From positions 124,001 to 188,000 of the forward strand of contig NZ_CAOJCN010000012.1 in the NCBI RefSeq assembly GCF_948329515.1: DNA of 64,000 nucleotides, read 5' to 3'. Positions 25,750-33,663 of this stretch are shown here, one piece after another. A program made the position numbers and the translations under genes. This DNA is from Cohnella rhizoplanae. Its GTDB lineage: Bacteria > Bacillota > Bacilli > Paenibacillales > Paenibacillaceae. The stretch's first letter is position 1; every line of letters begins with the position of its first letter. A model generated the notes under the pieces. It was not told the origin of the DNA, searched no databases, and worked only from the letters and a program-made list of their open reading frames with translations.

Positions 25750-26631
25750 ATGTCTGAGCAATGGATCTATCTGAACGGGCAGTACGTCAAAAAGGAAGAC
25801 GCCAAAGTCTCGGTGTACGATCACGGGTTCCTTTACGGCGACGGCATATTCGAGGGGATCCGCATCTACGGCGGCAACATTTTCAGATGCCGGGAGCATC
25901 TCGACCGCCTCTACGACTCGGCCAAGTCCATCATGCTGAACGTCCCGCTCAGTCCGACTCAGATGGAGGATGCGCTGTGCGAGACGATCCGCCGCAACGG
26001 GCTGCGCGACGGCTATATCCGGCTAATCGTCTCCCGCGGACCGGGGAACCTGGGGCTCGATCCTCTTCGCTGTCCGGAGGCGTTCGTCGTCATCATCGTA
26101 GAACAGCTCGCGATCTATCCCGAGGAGGCGTACCGGGACGGCTTGCGCTCGGTATCGGTCAGTCCGCGCCGCAATCTGCCGGACGCGCTGAATCCGAAGA
26201 TCAAGTCGCTGAACTACCTGAACAACATACTGGTGAAGATCCACGCCAACCTGGCCGGCGTCGGCGAAGCGATCATGCTAAACTCGCAGGGGTACGTGGC
26301 CGAGGGGTCGAGCGACAACATCTTTATCGTGAAAAAAGGCGCGGTCTATACGCCGCCCTGCTACATCGGCGCGCTGGAAGGCATCACGCGGGGGGCGATC
26401 ATGGAGCTCTGCGCCAAACTCGGGCTGCCGCTGCGGGAGGAGCCGTTTACGCTGCACGACGTGTACACGGCGGACGAAGTCTTCTTCACGGGTACGGCCG
26501 CCGAAGTCATCGCGGTGCGCGAGGTGGACGGACGTATCATCGGCGAGGGCAAGGCGGGCCAGCTGACGAGACGGCTGCTGGACGAGTTCCGCAAGATCGT
26601 GACGGTCGAAGGCGTCAAGGTGTTTGAATAG
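25750..26631 (+). CDS. ilvE: Branched-chain amino acid aminotransferase (class IV)
   Basis: PLP-dependent transaminase of fold type IV, 293 residues. The N-terminal YDHGFLYGDGIFEGIR motif (about 23-38) and the PLP lysine in NPKIKSLNYLN (Lys152) are clear. The late motif FFTGTAAEVIAV is also present. IlvE is likelier than D-alanine transaminase, given its place after threonine and phenylalanine genes, but the two are close relatives and substrate range cannot be read off the sequence. GGAGGTG precedes the ATG. Confidence 0.88.
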   Translation: MSEQWIYLNGQYVKKEDAKVSVYDHGFLYGDGIFEGIRIYGGNIFRCREHLDRLYDSAKSIMLNVPLSPTQMEDALCETIRRNGLRDGYIRLIVSRGPGNLGLDPLRCPEAFVVIIVEQLAIYPEEAYRDGLRSVSVSPRRNLPDALNPKIKSLNYLNNILVKIHANLAGVGEAIMLNSQGYVAEGSSDNIFIVKKGAVYTPPCYIGALEGITRGAIMELCAKLGLPLREEPFTLHDVYTADEVFFTGTAAEVIAVREVDGRIIGEGKAGQLTRRLLDEFRKIVTVEGVKVFE

Positions 26632-26639
26632 CGTGAGGA

Positions 26640-26685
26640 TCGGGGCGGCGCTCGCCATGCGGGCGGCTGTCTTTTTTTATGCCGA
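26640..26685 (+). terminator. Possible terminator after ilvE
   Basis: A short GC stem (CGCC/GGCG, loop ATGCG) lies before a run of seven T residues at about 26672-26678. The stem is weak, so confidence is low. Confidence 0.4.
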
Positions 26686-26728
26686 ATGCGTACGAGACAG
26701 TGGATTCGGGGTTGATGACAAGGGTTTA

Positions 26729-26757
26729 TTTACATAAGATTACAAAAGTGATATCAT
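26729..26757 (+). promoter_or_regulatory. Sigma-A promoter of the SPFH gene
   Basis: TTTACA (26729-26734) and TATCAT (26752-26757) are 17 bp apart, with an extended -10 TG at 26749-26750, in an AT-rich pocket that stands out from the surrounding GC-rich DNA. Confidence 0.65.
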
Positions 26758-26803
26758 ATTAATATGAGTTATAAATCAGCATTGACGTAGAGGGGGATGC
26801 CGA

Positions 26804-27676
26804 ATGCAGGAAAAAAGAGCTTGGCATATGAACGGATTCTTGGCATTGCTGCTCTGTCTGGCTTCGCTGGCAGGAGGAGTCGCGCTGGCGGTACAAGGCG
26901 GCGACCGACCGGAGCCGGACGGCGGACTGATCGGGCTCGGCGTAGCGCTGCTCGTGCTCGCCATGGTCATCCTGAGCTCGCTCACGATCGTGCAGCCGAA
27001 CCAGGCGAAGGTGATCACCTTTTTCGGCAGCTACATCGGCACGGTATCGCGCAGCGGCCTCTGGATGGTGCTTCCGTTTACCGTCAAAAAGAGAGTGTCG
27101 CTGAAGGTTCGCAACTTCACGAGCAACACGCTGAAAGTGAACGACGCGGAGGGCAATCCGATCGAGATCGGCGCGGTGGTCGTATTCCGCGTATCGGATA
27201 CGGCCAAGGCCGTGTTCGACGTCGACGACTACGAGCGGTTCGTGGAGCTGACGAGCGAGACGTCGATCCGCCACACGGCTGCCAAGTACGCGTACGACAC
27301 GTTCACCGACGAGCCGAGCCAGTCGCTGCGGGGCAACTCGGACGAGGTTGCGTCGGAGCTGTCGGCCGAGCTGCAGAACCGACTGCACGTCGCAGGCATC
27401 GAAGTGCTCGAGACCCGGCTCACCCACTTGGCCTATGCGCCGGAGATCGCCAGCGCCATGCTGCAGCGGCAGCAGGCGATCGCCATCATCGCGGCGCGGG
27501 CCAAGATCGTCGAAGGCGCCGTCTTCATGGTGGACGCTGCGCTGCGCCAGCTCGTGGAGAACGGCATCGAGCTCGACGCTGAGCGGCGCGCGGCGATGAT
27601 CAACAATCTGATGGTCGCGGTCGTGTCCGACCGTGCGGCGACGCCGGTCATCAACACGGGCACGCTGTACGGCTAA
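26804..27676 (+). CDS. SPFH/Band 7 (prohibitin-like) membrane protein
   Basis: 290 residues. Two hydrophobic segments lie near the N-terminus (about 8-28 and 43-65), then an SPFH domain at about 65-230 opening with IVQPNQAKVITFFGSYIGT and ending in an alanine-rich helical part. SPFH proteins form membrane-bound oligomeric rings that organise proteases or lipid microdomains. The precise role here is unknown. GAGGGGG precedes the ATG. A ribbon-helix-helix gene follows 12 bp later and then a strong terminator, so the two form a self-contained unit. Confidence 0.85.
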   Translation: MQEKRAWHMNGFLALLLCLASLAGGVALAVQGGDRPEPDGGLIGLGVALLVLAMVILSSLTIVQPNQAKVITFFGSYIGTVSRSGLWMVLPFTVKKRVSLKVRNFTSNTLKVNDAEGNPIEIGAVVVFRVSDTAKAVFDVDDYERFVELTSETSIRHTAAKYAYDTFTDEPSQSLRGNSDEVASELSAELQNRLHVAGIEVLETRLTHLAYAPEIASAMLQRQQAIAIIAARAKIVEGAVFMVDAALRQLVENGIELDAERRAAMINNLMVAVVSDRAATPVINTGTLYG

Positions 27677-27688
27677 GGATGCGCGGCC

Positions 27689-27877
27689 ATGTCATCCAAA
27701 CCGAAGAAGGCGTACCCCCTTCGCCTCGATCCCGAGATCTACGCGGCGCTCGAGAAGTGGGCGGCGGATGAATTCCGCAGCGTGAACGCGCATATGGAGT
27801 ACGTGCTGCGCGAGGCGCTGCGCAAGGCGGGACGGCTCAAGGGTCGACCCGAACCGCCGGGCGAGGCGGAGGAATAA
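27689..27877 (+). CDS. Small Arc-type ribbon-helix-helix protein
   Basis: 62 residues. The strand KKAYPLRLD (6-14) followed by two predicted helices (about 15-28 and 31-46) is the Arc/MetJ fold, usually a DNA-binding dimer and common in antitoxins. No toxin gene is adjacent; the partner is the SPFH gene upstream. It may repress its own operon or act as an adaptor; both are inference. The ATG at 27689 has GGATG nearby but no strong ribosome site. Confidence 0.8.
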   Translation: MSSKPKKAYPLRLDPEIYAALEKWAADEFRSVNAHMEYVLREALRKAGRLKGRPEPPGEAEE

Positions 27878-27917
27878 GGCGACCGAAGGCGCAGCCGCAA
27901 CGGCGGCGCGAGGACGA

Positions 27918-27959
27918 GGCGAACCGGAGAGCAAGTTTCCGGTTCGCCTATGTTTTTTT
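27918..27959 (+). terminator. Terminator after the SPFH-RHH pair
   Basis: GGCGAACCGGA (27918-27928) pairs perfectly with TCCGGTTCGCC (27938-27948), and a seven-T run closes it. Confidence 0.9.
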
Positions 27960-27970
27960 GCCGGAGGGAT

Positions 27971-27997
27971 GTCAAACGCCCAGTTCCTGCATAGGAT
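27971..27997 (+). promoter_or_regulatory. Possible sigma-E promoter of the SafA-like gene
   Basis: GTCAAAC (27971-27977) and CATAGGAT (27990-27997) are 12 bp apart and partly match the mother-cell sigma-E pattern expected for coat morphogenesis genes. Confidence 0.35.
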
Positions 27998-28056
27998 GTA
28001 AGGATTGCGCGGGGCGGCAGCCCGCACGCGAGAGTCCAGCACCGGGAGGGAACCGA

Positions 28057-30099
28057 GTGAAGATCCATATCGCCAAAAGCGGAGACACGCTGTACAACTT
28101 GGCTAAGAAATACGGCTTGTCGCTTGACGAGCTGATCGCCGCCAACACGGATATCGAGAATCCGGACGAGATCGCGGTGGGCGCCAAGATCCGCATACCG
28201 AAGCCGGGCCAGATGCAGTACGAGATCGCCGAGGATTACACGATCAAGCAAGGCGACACTATGTGGAAACTGTCGAAAGCCTATCAAGTGCCGCTCGCCG
28301 ACTTGATCGCGGCCAATCCGCAGATCGTCAATCCTAGCGCGCTCATGACCGGTCAGATCGTCCATATCCCGAAGCTGCCGGCTCCAGGCTCCGGCTCGAT
28401 GGAAGGCATGCACCACCACGATCACTCCGGCAAGCCGAGTACCGCGGTCATGCCGGCAGCGGGAGAGAAGCCGAATACCGCGGTCCTGCCAGGTTCGACG
28501 GAACAGCCTGGCACGGCTGTGATGCCGGAAAAGCCTAGCACGGCCGTCATGCCGGAAAAGCCTAGCACCGCTCCGATGCCCGTACCCGCGCCGCCGCCGC
28601 AAGTCGTGGCGCCCGTCGAAATTCAGATGCCCGTGCCGATGCCGCCCGCTCCTCCAGTCGCGCACGAGTCCTACCCCGTCTACCTCACGACCTACGAACA
28701 TACGACCGACCTTTTCCTTCAAATGCCGCAGCCAGCCGTGGAAGCCGCGGCTCAGCCCGCAGCGTCGTACGGTTACGCGCAAGAAGCCGCAGCGCACCCT
28801 GTAGCGGCACATGGTTATGCGCAACCAGCCGTATCGCCCTCGACTGCGCTGCCGGCAGTCGGCGGATACGGCGGATACGGCGGGTACGGCGGGTACGGGT
28901 CCACGGCGAGTCCGGCGCAGCAAGCAGCCGTCAGCCCTGCGAGCCTGTATCCGCAAGGGTATGGCGCGACGAGTCCGGCATCGGTTCAAGGCTACGGATA
29001 CGGGACGGCTCTCTCGCCGGCGTCCATGCAGCCCTATGGCTGCGCGCCGTGCGCAGAAGGAATCGGTCCGCTAATCGGCGGCATACCCGCCTATCCGGGG
29101 CATATCGGCGGCCTGGAAGGCGGCATCCCCGGCCATCTTGGCGGATTGGAAGGCGGGATCCCAGGACAGCTGGGGGGGCTTGAAGGCGGCATCCCCGGGC
29201 ATCTTGGCGGGCTTACTGGCGGCCTTCAGGGCCATCTCGGCGGGCTTGAAGGGGGCATCCCTGGACAGCTTGGAGGTCTGCAAGGCGGCATTCCCGGACA
29301 GCTAGGAGGTCTGGAAGGCGGCCTGCCGGGTTACTACGGGCATCTGGGCGGCTTGGCGGGCGGCATTCCCGGTCATCTGGGCGGCCTCGAAGGCGGGATC
29401 CCAGGACAGCTAGGGGGGCTTGAAGGCGGCATCCCCGGCCAACTCGGCGGCCTCGGAGGCTTACCGGTCGGATGGGGACCGTCCAACTGTCATCCGTGCG
29501 CGGGCTCCCCGGTCTACCCGGCCTCAGCCGTATCGCCAGCGCAGACGTCCGCATACGGTTATCCGGGCGGCATGCTGCCTGCGCAGACGGCCCTGTCTCC
29601 CGCATCCGGCTATGCGGCGGGCGTCGTATCGCCGGCGGCGACCGCGCCCGCAGCCAGCCCATACGGTTACGGTTATGGCCACGACCAGCGATTCGCGCCG
29701 AACGGCGGCTACGGCGCGCAGCCGTACGCAGGCGGCTACTCCGCCCCCTACCGCGACGGCTTCGAATTCGTTCAATATCCGTTGAACGGCGCCGAGTACG
29801 GGGACATCAACAGGGATGCGAGCAGGGATCTGGCCTACGCGTCGAACGGCAACGGAGCGGAGCGGGCTTCCGCAGAGGATGGCTTCGACGGCGAAGCCGA
29901 CCCGGAGTCCGAGTTCTCCGTACCCGATGCCAAGCCGCGAATCGGCGTCGCCAAGGCGTCCCGCACCGGCGCGCAGCGCCAGGGTAACGCCGGCTCCGGC
30001 GCGTCGAAGCGAGTCGCTTCCTCTTCGGCCGGCAAGGCGCAGGTGCGCGTCGCTTCCGCTCCGAAGAGCAGGAAGAGCCTCCCTTGGATCAAATGGTAA
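28057..30099 (+). CDS. safA: SafA-like spore coat morphogenetic protein (LysM plus repeat region)
   Basis: 680 residues from the GTG at 28057, which has GGGAGGG upstream. Two LysM domains lie at about 1-49 and 58-106 and should bind cortex peptidoglycan. A Pro-rich segment with KPSTAVMP-type repeats follows (about 128-180). Then comes an Ala/Tyr/Gly region and eleven tandem copies of an 11-residue unit, GGIPGHLGGLE (about 340-470). The only four cysteines form CAPC (329-332) and CHPC (478-481), on either side of the repeats. The C-terminal 110 residues are charged and end in a Lys/Ser-rich tail. SafA is inferred from the N-terminal LysM domains, length and the nearby bofC; no signal peptide is seen. 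Confidence 0.75.
   Translation: MKIHIAKSGDTLYNLAKKYGLSLDELIAANTDIENPDEIAVGAKIRIPKPGQMQYEIAEDYTIKQGDTMWKLSKAYQVPLADLIAANPQIVNPSALMTGQIVHIPKLPAPGSGSMEGMHHHDHSGKPSTAVMPAAGEKPNTAVLPGSTEQPGTAVMPEKPSTAVMPEKPSTAPMPVPAPPPQVVAPVEIQMPVPMPPAPPVAHESYPVYLTTYEHTTDLFLQMPQPAVEAAAQPAASYGYAQEAAAHPVAAHGYAQPAVSPSTALPAVGGYGGYGGYGGYGSTASPAQQAAVSPASLYPQGYGATSPASVQGYGYGTALSPASMQPYGCAPCAEGIGPLIGGIPAYPGHIGGLEGGIPGHLGGLEGGIPGQLGGLEGGIPGHLGGLTGGLQGHLGGLEGGIPGQLGGLQGGIPGQLGGLEGGLPGYYGHLGGLAGGIPGHLGGLEGGIPGQLGGLEGGIPGQLGGLGGLPVGWGPSNCHPCAGSPVYPASAVSPAQTSAYGYPGGMLPAQTALSPASGYAAGVVSPAATAPAASPYGYGYGHDQRFAPNGGYGAQPYAGGYSAPYRDGFEFVQYPLNGAEYGDINRDASRDLAYASNGNGAERASAEDGFDGEADPESEFSVPDAKPRIGVAKASRTGAQRQGNAGSGASKRVASSSAGKAQVRVASAPKSRKSLPWIKW
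29077..29466 (+). repeat. 33-bp tandem repeat array inside the SafA-like gene
   Basis: Eleven in-frame units, nine of 33 bp and two of 42 bp, encode GGIPG(H/Q)LGGL(E/Q/T/A). Near-identical third-position use between units points to recent expansion. It is coding and not a CRISPR array. Confidence 0.9.
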
Positions 30100-30164
30100 G
30101 CTTTGATGCATAACCCTCGGAGACCGGGACCACACTAGGGAAAAACCGAAAAGAAGGGATCCCG

Positions 30165-30866
30165 GTGCTCGCAAGTCGGATGCGTCAATGGATGAAGCGG
30201 TTGAAGCGCAACAAACGTCATGTCTGGTCCCTGGGTGCGTGGGCTGCCGCCGTGCTGACTGCGGCAGCCGCGATGGCGGCCGCGAAGCCGCTGCTGGAGC
30301 GCGCCGGCGGCCCGGCGCCGGCTATGACGGAAGCCGAAGCCGTATGGCTGGACAAGCGTGCCTCGCTCGTCTCCTTCGAGGAGCCCGCGTCGGAGCGGGG
30401 CCGGGCCATCGCCGCGCTGGCCGCCCGGGAAGGCAAGGTGGAAGTCGTGCTGCGGCGGATGTACGTGTGCGGGGAGGAGACCCGGCGGCTTGGGTCGTTC
30501 TCCTCGTCGGAGGCGATGGCGCTGCTGAAGGCGCATCGCGACTGGACCGCGTCGCTGGCGGAGGCGGACAAGATCGTCATGCGGGAATCCGTAGACGATC
30601 TGTCCGCCGCCTGCAAGGCTTCGGCGCGTATCGGCCTCGACAGCGGCGGCAATCTCTCGCTGTTCGACGGTCCCGTCCGCAAGGACAAGGTCATTCGGAC
30701 CTTTTTCCACATGGACGTTAAAGCAATGGAGAGCGGGATGTCGCCCGATGAGCTGCGCAAGCTTCGCGAGGGCATGCCAATCGGGGACGACGGCGACTAT
30801 CGGCAGGTCGTGAAGCGGCTCGGCGAATTCGCCGACAGGCAGGAGGGCGACCGGATGCCTCGGTGA
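30165..30866 (+). CDS. bofC: BofC forespore regulator
   Basis: 233 residues from the GTG at 30165 with GAAGGGATCCC upstream. One membrane segment or uncleaved signal lies at about 24-42. The conserved BofC block VEVVLRRMYVCGEETRRLG is at about 90-108, and the C-terminal domain contains LSLFDGPVRKDKVIRTFF near 163-180. In B. subtilis BofC acts in the intermembrane space of the forespore and restrains SpoIVB, the protease that triggers SpoIVFB. Its place just before ruvA/ruvB is the B. subtilis order; here ruvC lies between. Confidence 0.88.
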   Translation: MLASRMRQWMKRLKRNKRHVWSLGAWAAAVLTAAAAMAAAKPLLERAGGPAPAMTEAEAVWLDKRASLVSFEEPASERGRAIAALAAREGKVEVVLRRMYVCGEETRRLGSFSSSEAMALLKAHRDWTASLAEADKIVMRESVDDLSAACKASARIGLDSGGNLSLFDGPVRKDKVIRTFFHMDVKAMESGMSPDELRKLREGMPIGDDGDYRQVVKRLGEFADRQEGDRMPR

Positions 30867-30912
30867 CCGCGGCGGCCGAGGCCAAGGCAGGTTGCGGAAC
30901 CAAGCAGCACAT

Positions 30913-30946
30913 GAAGCGCTTGAGCGTTTGCCCGGGCGCTTTTTTA
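30913..30946 (+). terminator. Terminator after bofC
   Basis: AAGCGC (30914-30919) pairs with GCGCTT (30936-30941) and six T residues follow; inner pairing adds to the stem. Confidence 0.6.
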
Positions 30947-30971
30947 TATTCTTGTTCTGTTCGGCTTTCTG

Positions 30972-31000
30972 TTCTCATGCCCGTCTTCGAATGGTATAAT
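30972..31000 (+). promoter_or_regulatory. Promoter of the ruvCAB operon
   Basis: A perfect TATAAT (30995-31000) with an extended TG (30992-30993) sits 17 bp after a weak -35 TTCTCA (30972-30977). No SOS (LexA) box of the CGAAC-N4-GTTCG type is visible. Confidence 0.55.
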
Positions 31001-31040
31001 CAAGTAGTCTGTCAGTAGAAACAGGAAGCGGGGAGCCCTC

Positions 31041-31544
31041 ATGCGGGTATTGGGAATCGACCCCGGCATTGCCATCATGGGATTCGGATTCATCGACAAG
31101 ATCGGGCATCGTCTCGTGCCGGTGCAGTTCGGGAGCATCCAGACGACGCCGGACACGGCCCAGGAGGTCAGGCTTCAGCAGATTTACGAGGCGTCCTGCA
31201 AGCTTCTGGACCAGTATCAGCCGGAGACGGTAGCCGTCGAAAAGCTGTTTTTCAACAAAAACGTGACCAACGCGTTCAGCGTCGGCCAGGCGCGCGGCGT
31301 GCTCATGCTGGCTGCCGCGCAGCGGGGCATCCCGATCGGCGAGTATACGCCGATGCAGGTGAAGCAGTCCGTCGTCGGCTACGGCGGCGCGGAGAAGAAG
31401 CAGGTGCAGGAGATGGTCAAGCGCCTGCTTGGACTGGCGAGCGCGCCCAAGCCGGACGACGTGGCGGACGCGCTGGCCGTCGCGATCTGCCACGCGCACG
31501 CCAGCGGCATGAGTCAAATGATGAACGGAGCGACGCGCCGGTGA
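31041..31544 (+). CDS. ruvC: Holliday junction resolvase RuvC
   Basis: Cuts Holliday junctions after branch migration by RuvAB. 167 residues. The catalytic acidic residues are visible in GIDPGIAIMGFG (Asp7), AVEKLFF (Glu near 68) and the late DVADALAVAICH. RuvC is absent from B. subtilis, which uses RecU, but it is common in Paenibacillaceae and Clostridia. Its stop overlaps the ruvA GTG. Confidence 0.95.
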   Translation: MRVLGIDPGIAIMGFGFIDKIGHRLVPVQFGSIQTTPDTAQEVRLQQIYEASCKLLDQYQPETVAVEKLFFNKNVTNAFSVGQARGVLMLAAAQRGIPIGEYTPMQVKQSVVGYGGAEKKQVQEMVKRLLGLASAPKPDDVADALAVAICHAHASGMSQMMNGATRR

Positions 31545-32158
31545 TCGATTATTTGAAAGGTTACATAACGCACGTGGAGCTGGAGTACGTGGTGCTCGAC
31601 GTGCGGGACGTGGGATACAGGGTATTCACGCCCAATCCGTACGGATTGGCGAGAAGCGAGGAGCAAGTACAGCTGTTCATTCACCACCATGTCCGCGAGG
31701 ACGCGATCCAGTTGTTCGGATTCACGACGAGAGACGAGCAGAGCTTGTTCCGCAAGCTGCTGGAGGTGTCCGGCATCGGTCCTCGCGTCGCGCTCGGCGT
31801 GCTGGCCGGCGGTCGGCCGGAGTCGGTCGTCGCGGCCATCCAGCAGGAGAATCTGACGTTCCTGACGAAGCTGCCCGGCATCGGCAAAAAGACGGCGCAG
31901 CGGATGGTGCTGGACTTGAAGGATAAGCTGGGATCGGCGTACGAGGCGGCCGGCCTAGGCTTGCCTGCCGCCGAGCGTCTATCGCTGCCGGACGACGGAC
32001 ACGCGTCCTGGACCGCTGCGAGAGAAGCGTTGGCCGGACTGGGCTACCGGGACGCGGAGCTGGACAATGCATGGACGGCGCTTAAGGACCGGATCAAGGC
32101 GGAGGATTCGCCGGACGTTCTGATGAAGCTTGCGCTTCAGCAGCTGTTTACGGGTTAA
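31541..32158 (+). CDS. ruvA: Holliday junction branch migration subunit RuvA
   Basis: 205 residues. The N-terminal OB-fold (about 1-62) is followed by two helix-hairpin-helix motifs (VSGIGPRVALGVL and LPGIGKKTAQRMV, about 75-120) that grip the junction, and by the C-terminal domain III that contacts RuvB. Starts with GTG in a GTGA overlap with ruvC. Confidence 0.96.
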   Translation: MIDYLKGYITHVELEYVVLDVRDVGYRVFTPNPYGLARSEEQVQLFIHHHVREDAIQLFGFTTRDEQSLFRKLLEVSGIGPRVALGVLAGGRPESVVAAIQQENLTFLTKLPGIGKKTAQRMVLDLKDKLGSAYEAAGLGLPAAERLSLPDDGHASWTAAREALAGLGYRDAELDNAWTALKDRIKAEDSPDVLMKLALQQLFTG

Positions 32159-32188
32159 GAGCAAGAGGCGGGAGAGGAGGACGCACGG

Positions 32189-33196
32189 GTGGAAGACCGT
32201 ATCGTGACCGCTCATTTGATGATGGAGGACCGGCAGGCGGAGCTGAGCCTGCGTCCGCGTTATCTGAACGAATATATCGGCCAGTCGCAAGTCAAGGACA
32301 ACATGAAGATTTACATCGAAGCGGCCAAGCTCAGGCAGGAAGCGCTCGATCACGTGCTGCTCTACGGGCCGCCGGGTCTCGGCAAGACGACGCTCTCGAA
32401 CATCATCGCCAACGAGCTGGGCGTGAGCATCCGGACGACCAGCGGCCCGGCGATCGAGCGCCCCGGCGACCTGGCCGCGATCCTGACCAATCTGCAGGAG
32501 AACGACGTGCTGTTCATCGACGAGATTCACCGGCTGCATAGGACGGTCGAAGAAGTGTTGTACCCGGCGATGGAAGACTTCGCGCTTGACTTCGTCATCG
32601 GCAAGGGGCCGAGCGCGCGGTCGGTGCGTCTCGACCTGCCGAAGTTCACGCTCATCGGCGCGACGACGAGGGCGGGGCTTCTGTCCGCGCCGCTGCGCGA
32701 CCGCTTCGGCGTCGTGAGCCGGCTGGAGTTCTACACCGAGGACGAGCTCGCATTCATCGTGTCGCGGACGAGCGACCTGCTCGGCGTGGACATCATCGGC
32801 GACGCGTCGCGGGAGATCGCGCGGCGCGCGCGCGGCACGCCGCGCATCGCCAACCGGCTGCTCAAGCGGGTGCGGGACTACGCGCAGGTGCGCGGGGACG
32901 GCATCATAACGGAGCAGCTGGCGCACGAGTCGCTCGAGCGGCTGCAGGTCGATCCGATGGGGCTGGACGCGATCGACCACAAGCTCCTGCACGCCATGAT
33001 CGCCCGCTATCGCGGGGGGCCTGTAGGCGTGGACACGATCGCGGCGTCGATCGGCGAGGAGAGCCAGACGATCGAGGACGTATACGAGCCTTACCTGCTG
33101 CAGATCGGATTTTTGCAGCGCACGCCTCGCGGCCGGGTGGCCACGTCGGCGGCCTACCGCCATCTGGGCTTGCCCGAGCCGGAGCAGCGCGCTTGA
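32189..33196 (+). CDS. ruvB: Holliday junction branch migration ATPase RuvB
   Basis: AAA+ motor that pumps DNA through the RuvA-bound junction. 335 residues. Walker A GPPGLGKTT at about 56-64, Walker B FIDEIHRL near 110, sensor 1 GATTRAG near 160, arginine-finger region SAPLRDRFG near 168, and a winged-helix domain at the C-terminus. Starts with GTG, with GGAGGACG upstream. A DCC-family gene begins inside its stop codon. Confidence 0.97.
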   Translation: MEDRIVTAHLMMEDRQAELSLRPRYLNEYIGQSQVKDNMKIYIEAAKLRQEALDHVLLYGPPGLGKTTLSNIIANELGVSIRTTSGPAIERPGDLAAILTNLQENDVLFIDEIHRLHRTVEEVLYPAMEDFALDFVIGKGPSARSVRLDLPKFTLIGATTRAGLLSAPLRDRFGVVSRLEFYTEDELAFIVSRTSDLLGVDIIGDASREIARRARGTPRIANRLLKRVRDYAQVRGDGIITEQLAHESLERLQVDPMGLDAIDHKLLHAMIARYRGGPVGVDTIAASIGEESQTIEDVYEPYLLQIGFLQRTPRGRVATSAAYRHLGLPEPEQRA

Positions 33197-33636
33197 GCGG
33201 CAAGGAAGCCGGGAGTCCGGCGCGGCGCGTCCTGACGGTCTACTACGATGGCGAGTGCAATCTCTGTCTGTCGGCGGTGGCGCGGATGAAGCGGCTGCGC
33301 ACGAGATCCGAGCTGCGCTTCGTGCCGCTGCAGACGGCTTCGGCTGAGCTTGCCGCGGAGGCCGCGTCCGGCGCGACCGACAAGGATGCGGGGCATCTGT
33401 CTCAGATGCTGGTGAAGGACGAGACCGGCGGCACCGTGACCGGCGGCTCGGAAGCCGTGATGTTGCTGCTCAGGGACGTGCCGAGGCTGGCCTGGCTGGG
33501 CAGGCTCGGCAGCCTGCCGGGGCTGCGGGGAATCAGCCGGGCCGCATACCGGCTCATCGCGAAGTATCGTTATCGTCTGTTCGGCAGAAGCGAGAGCTGC
33601 AAGGACGGGAGCTGCAGGATCGACTTCAAACCTTGA
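33193..33636 (+). CDS. DCC-family (DUF393) putative thiol-disulfide oxidoreductase
   Basis: 147 residues from a TTG that overlaps the ruvB stop (TTGA), so translation is probably coupled. The family motif YYDGECNLC carries Cys22 and Cys25 in a CxxC arrangement, and a later MLLLRDVP stretch fits the fold. A thioredoxin-like redox role has been proposed for the family, without firm evidence. The C-terminus has two more cysteines (SCKDGSC) that could form a second redox pair. Its presence in a recombination operon is unexplained. Confidence 0.85.
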   Translation: MSGKEAGSPARRVLTVYYDGECNLCLSAVARMKRLRTRSELRFVPLQTASAELAAEAASGATDKDAGHLSQMLVKDETGGTVTGGSEAVMLLLRDVPRLAWLGRLGSLPGLRGISRAAYRLIAKYRYRLFGRSESCKDGSCRIDFKP

Positions 33637-33663
33637 TCGAAGATACAGATACGGAGGAACGTC

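Noticed and set aside
29077..29466. Possible CRISPR or satellite array
   Set aside because: Repeats are contiguous without unique spacers, in phase with the reading frame and encode a glycine-rich protein module.
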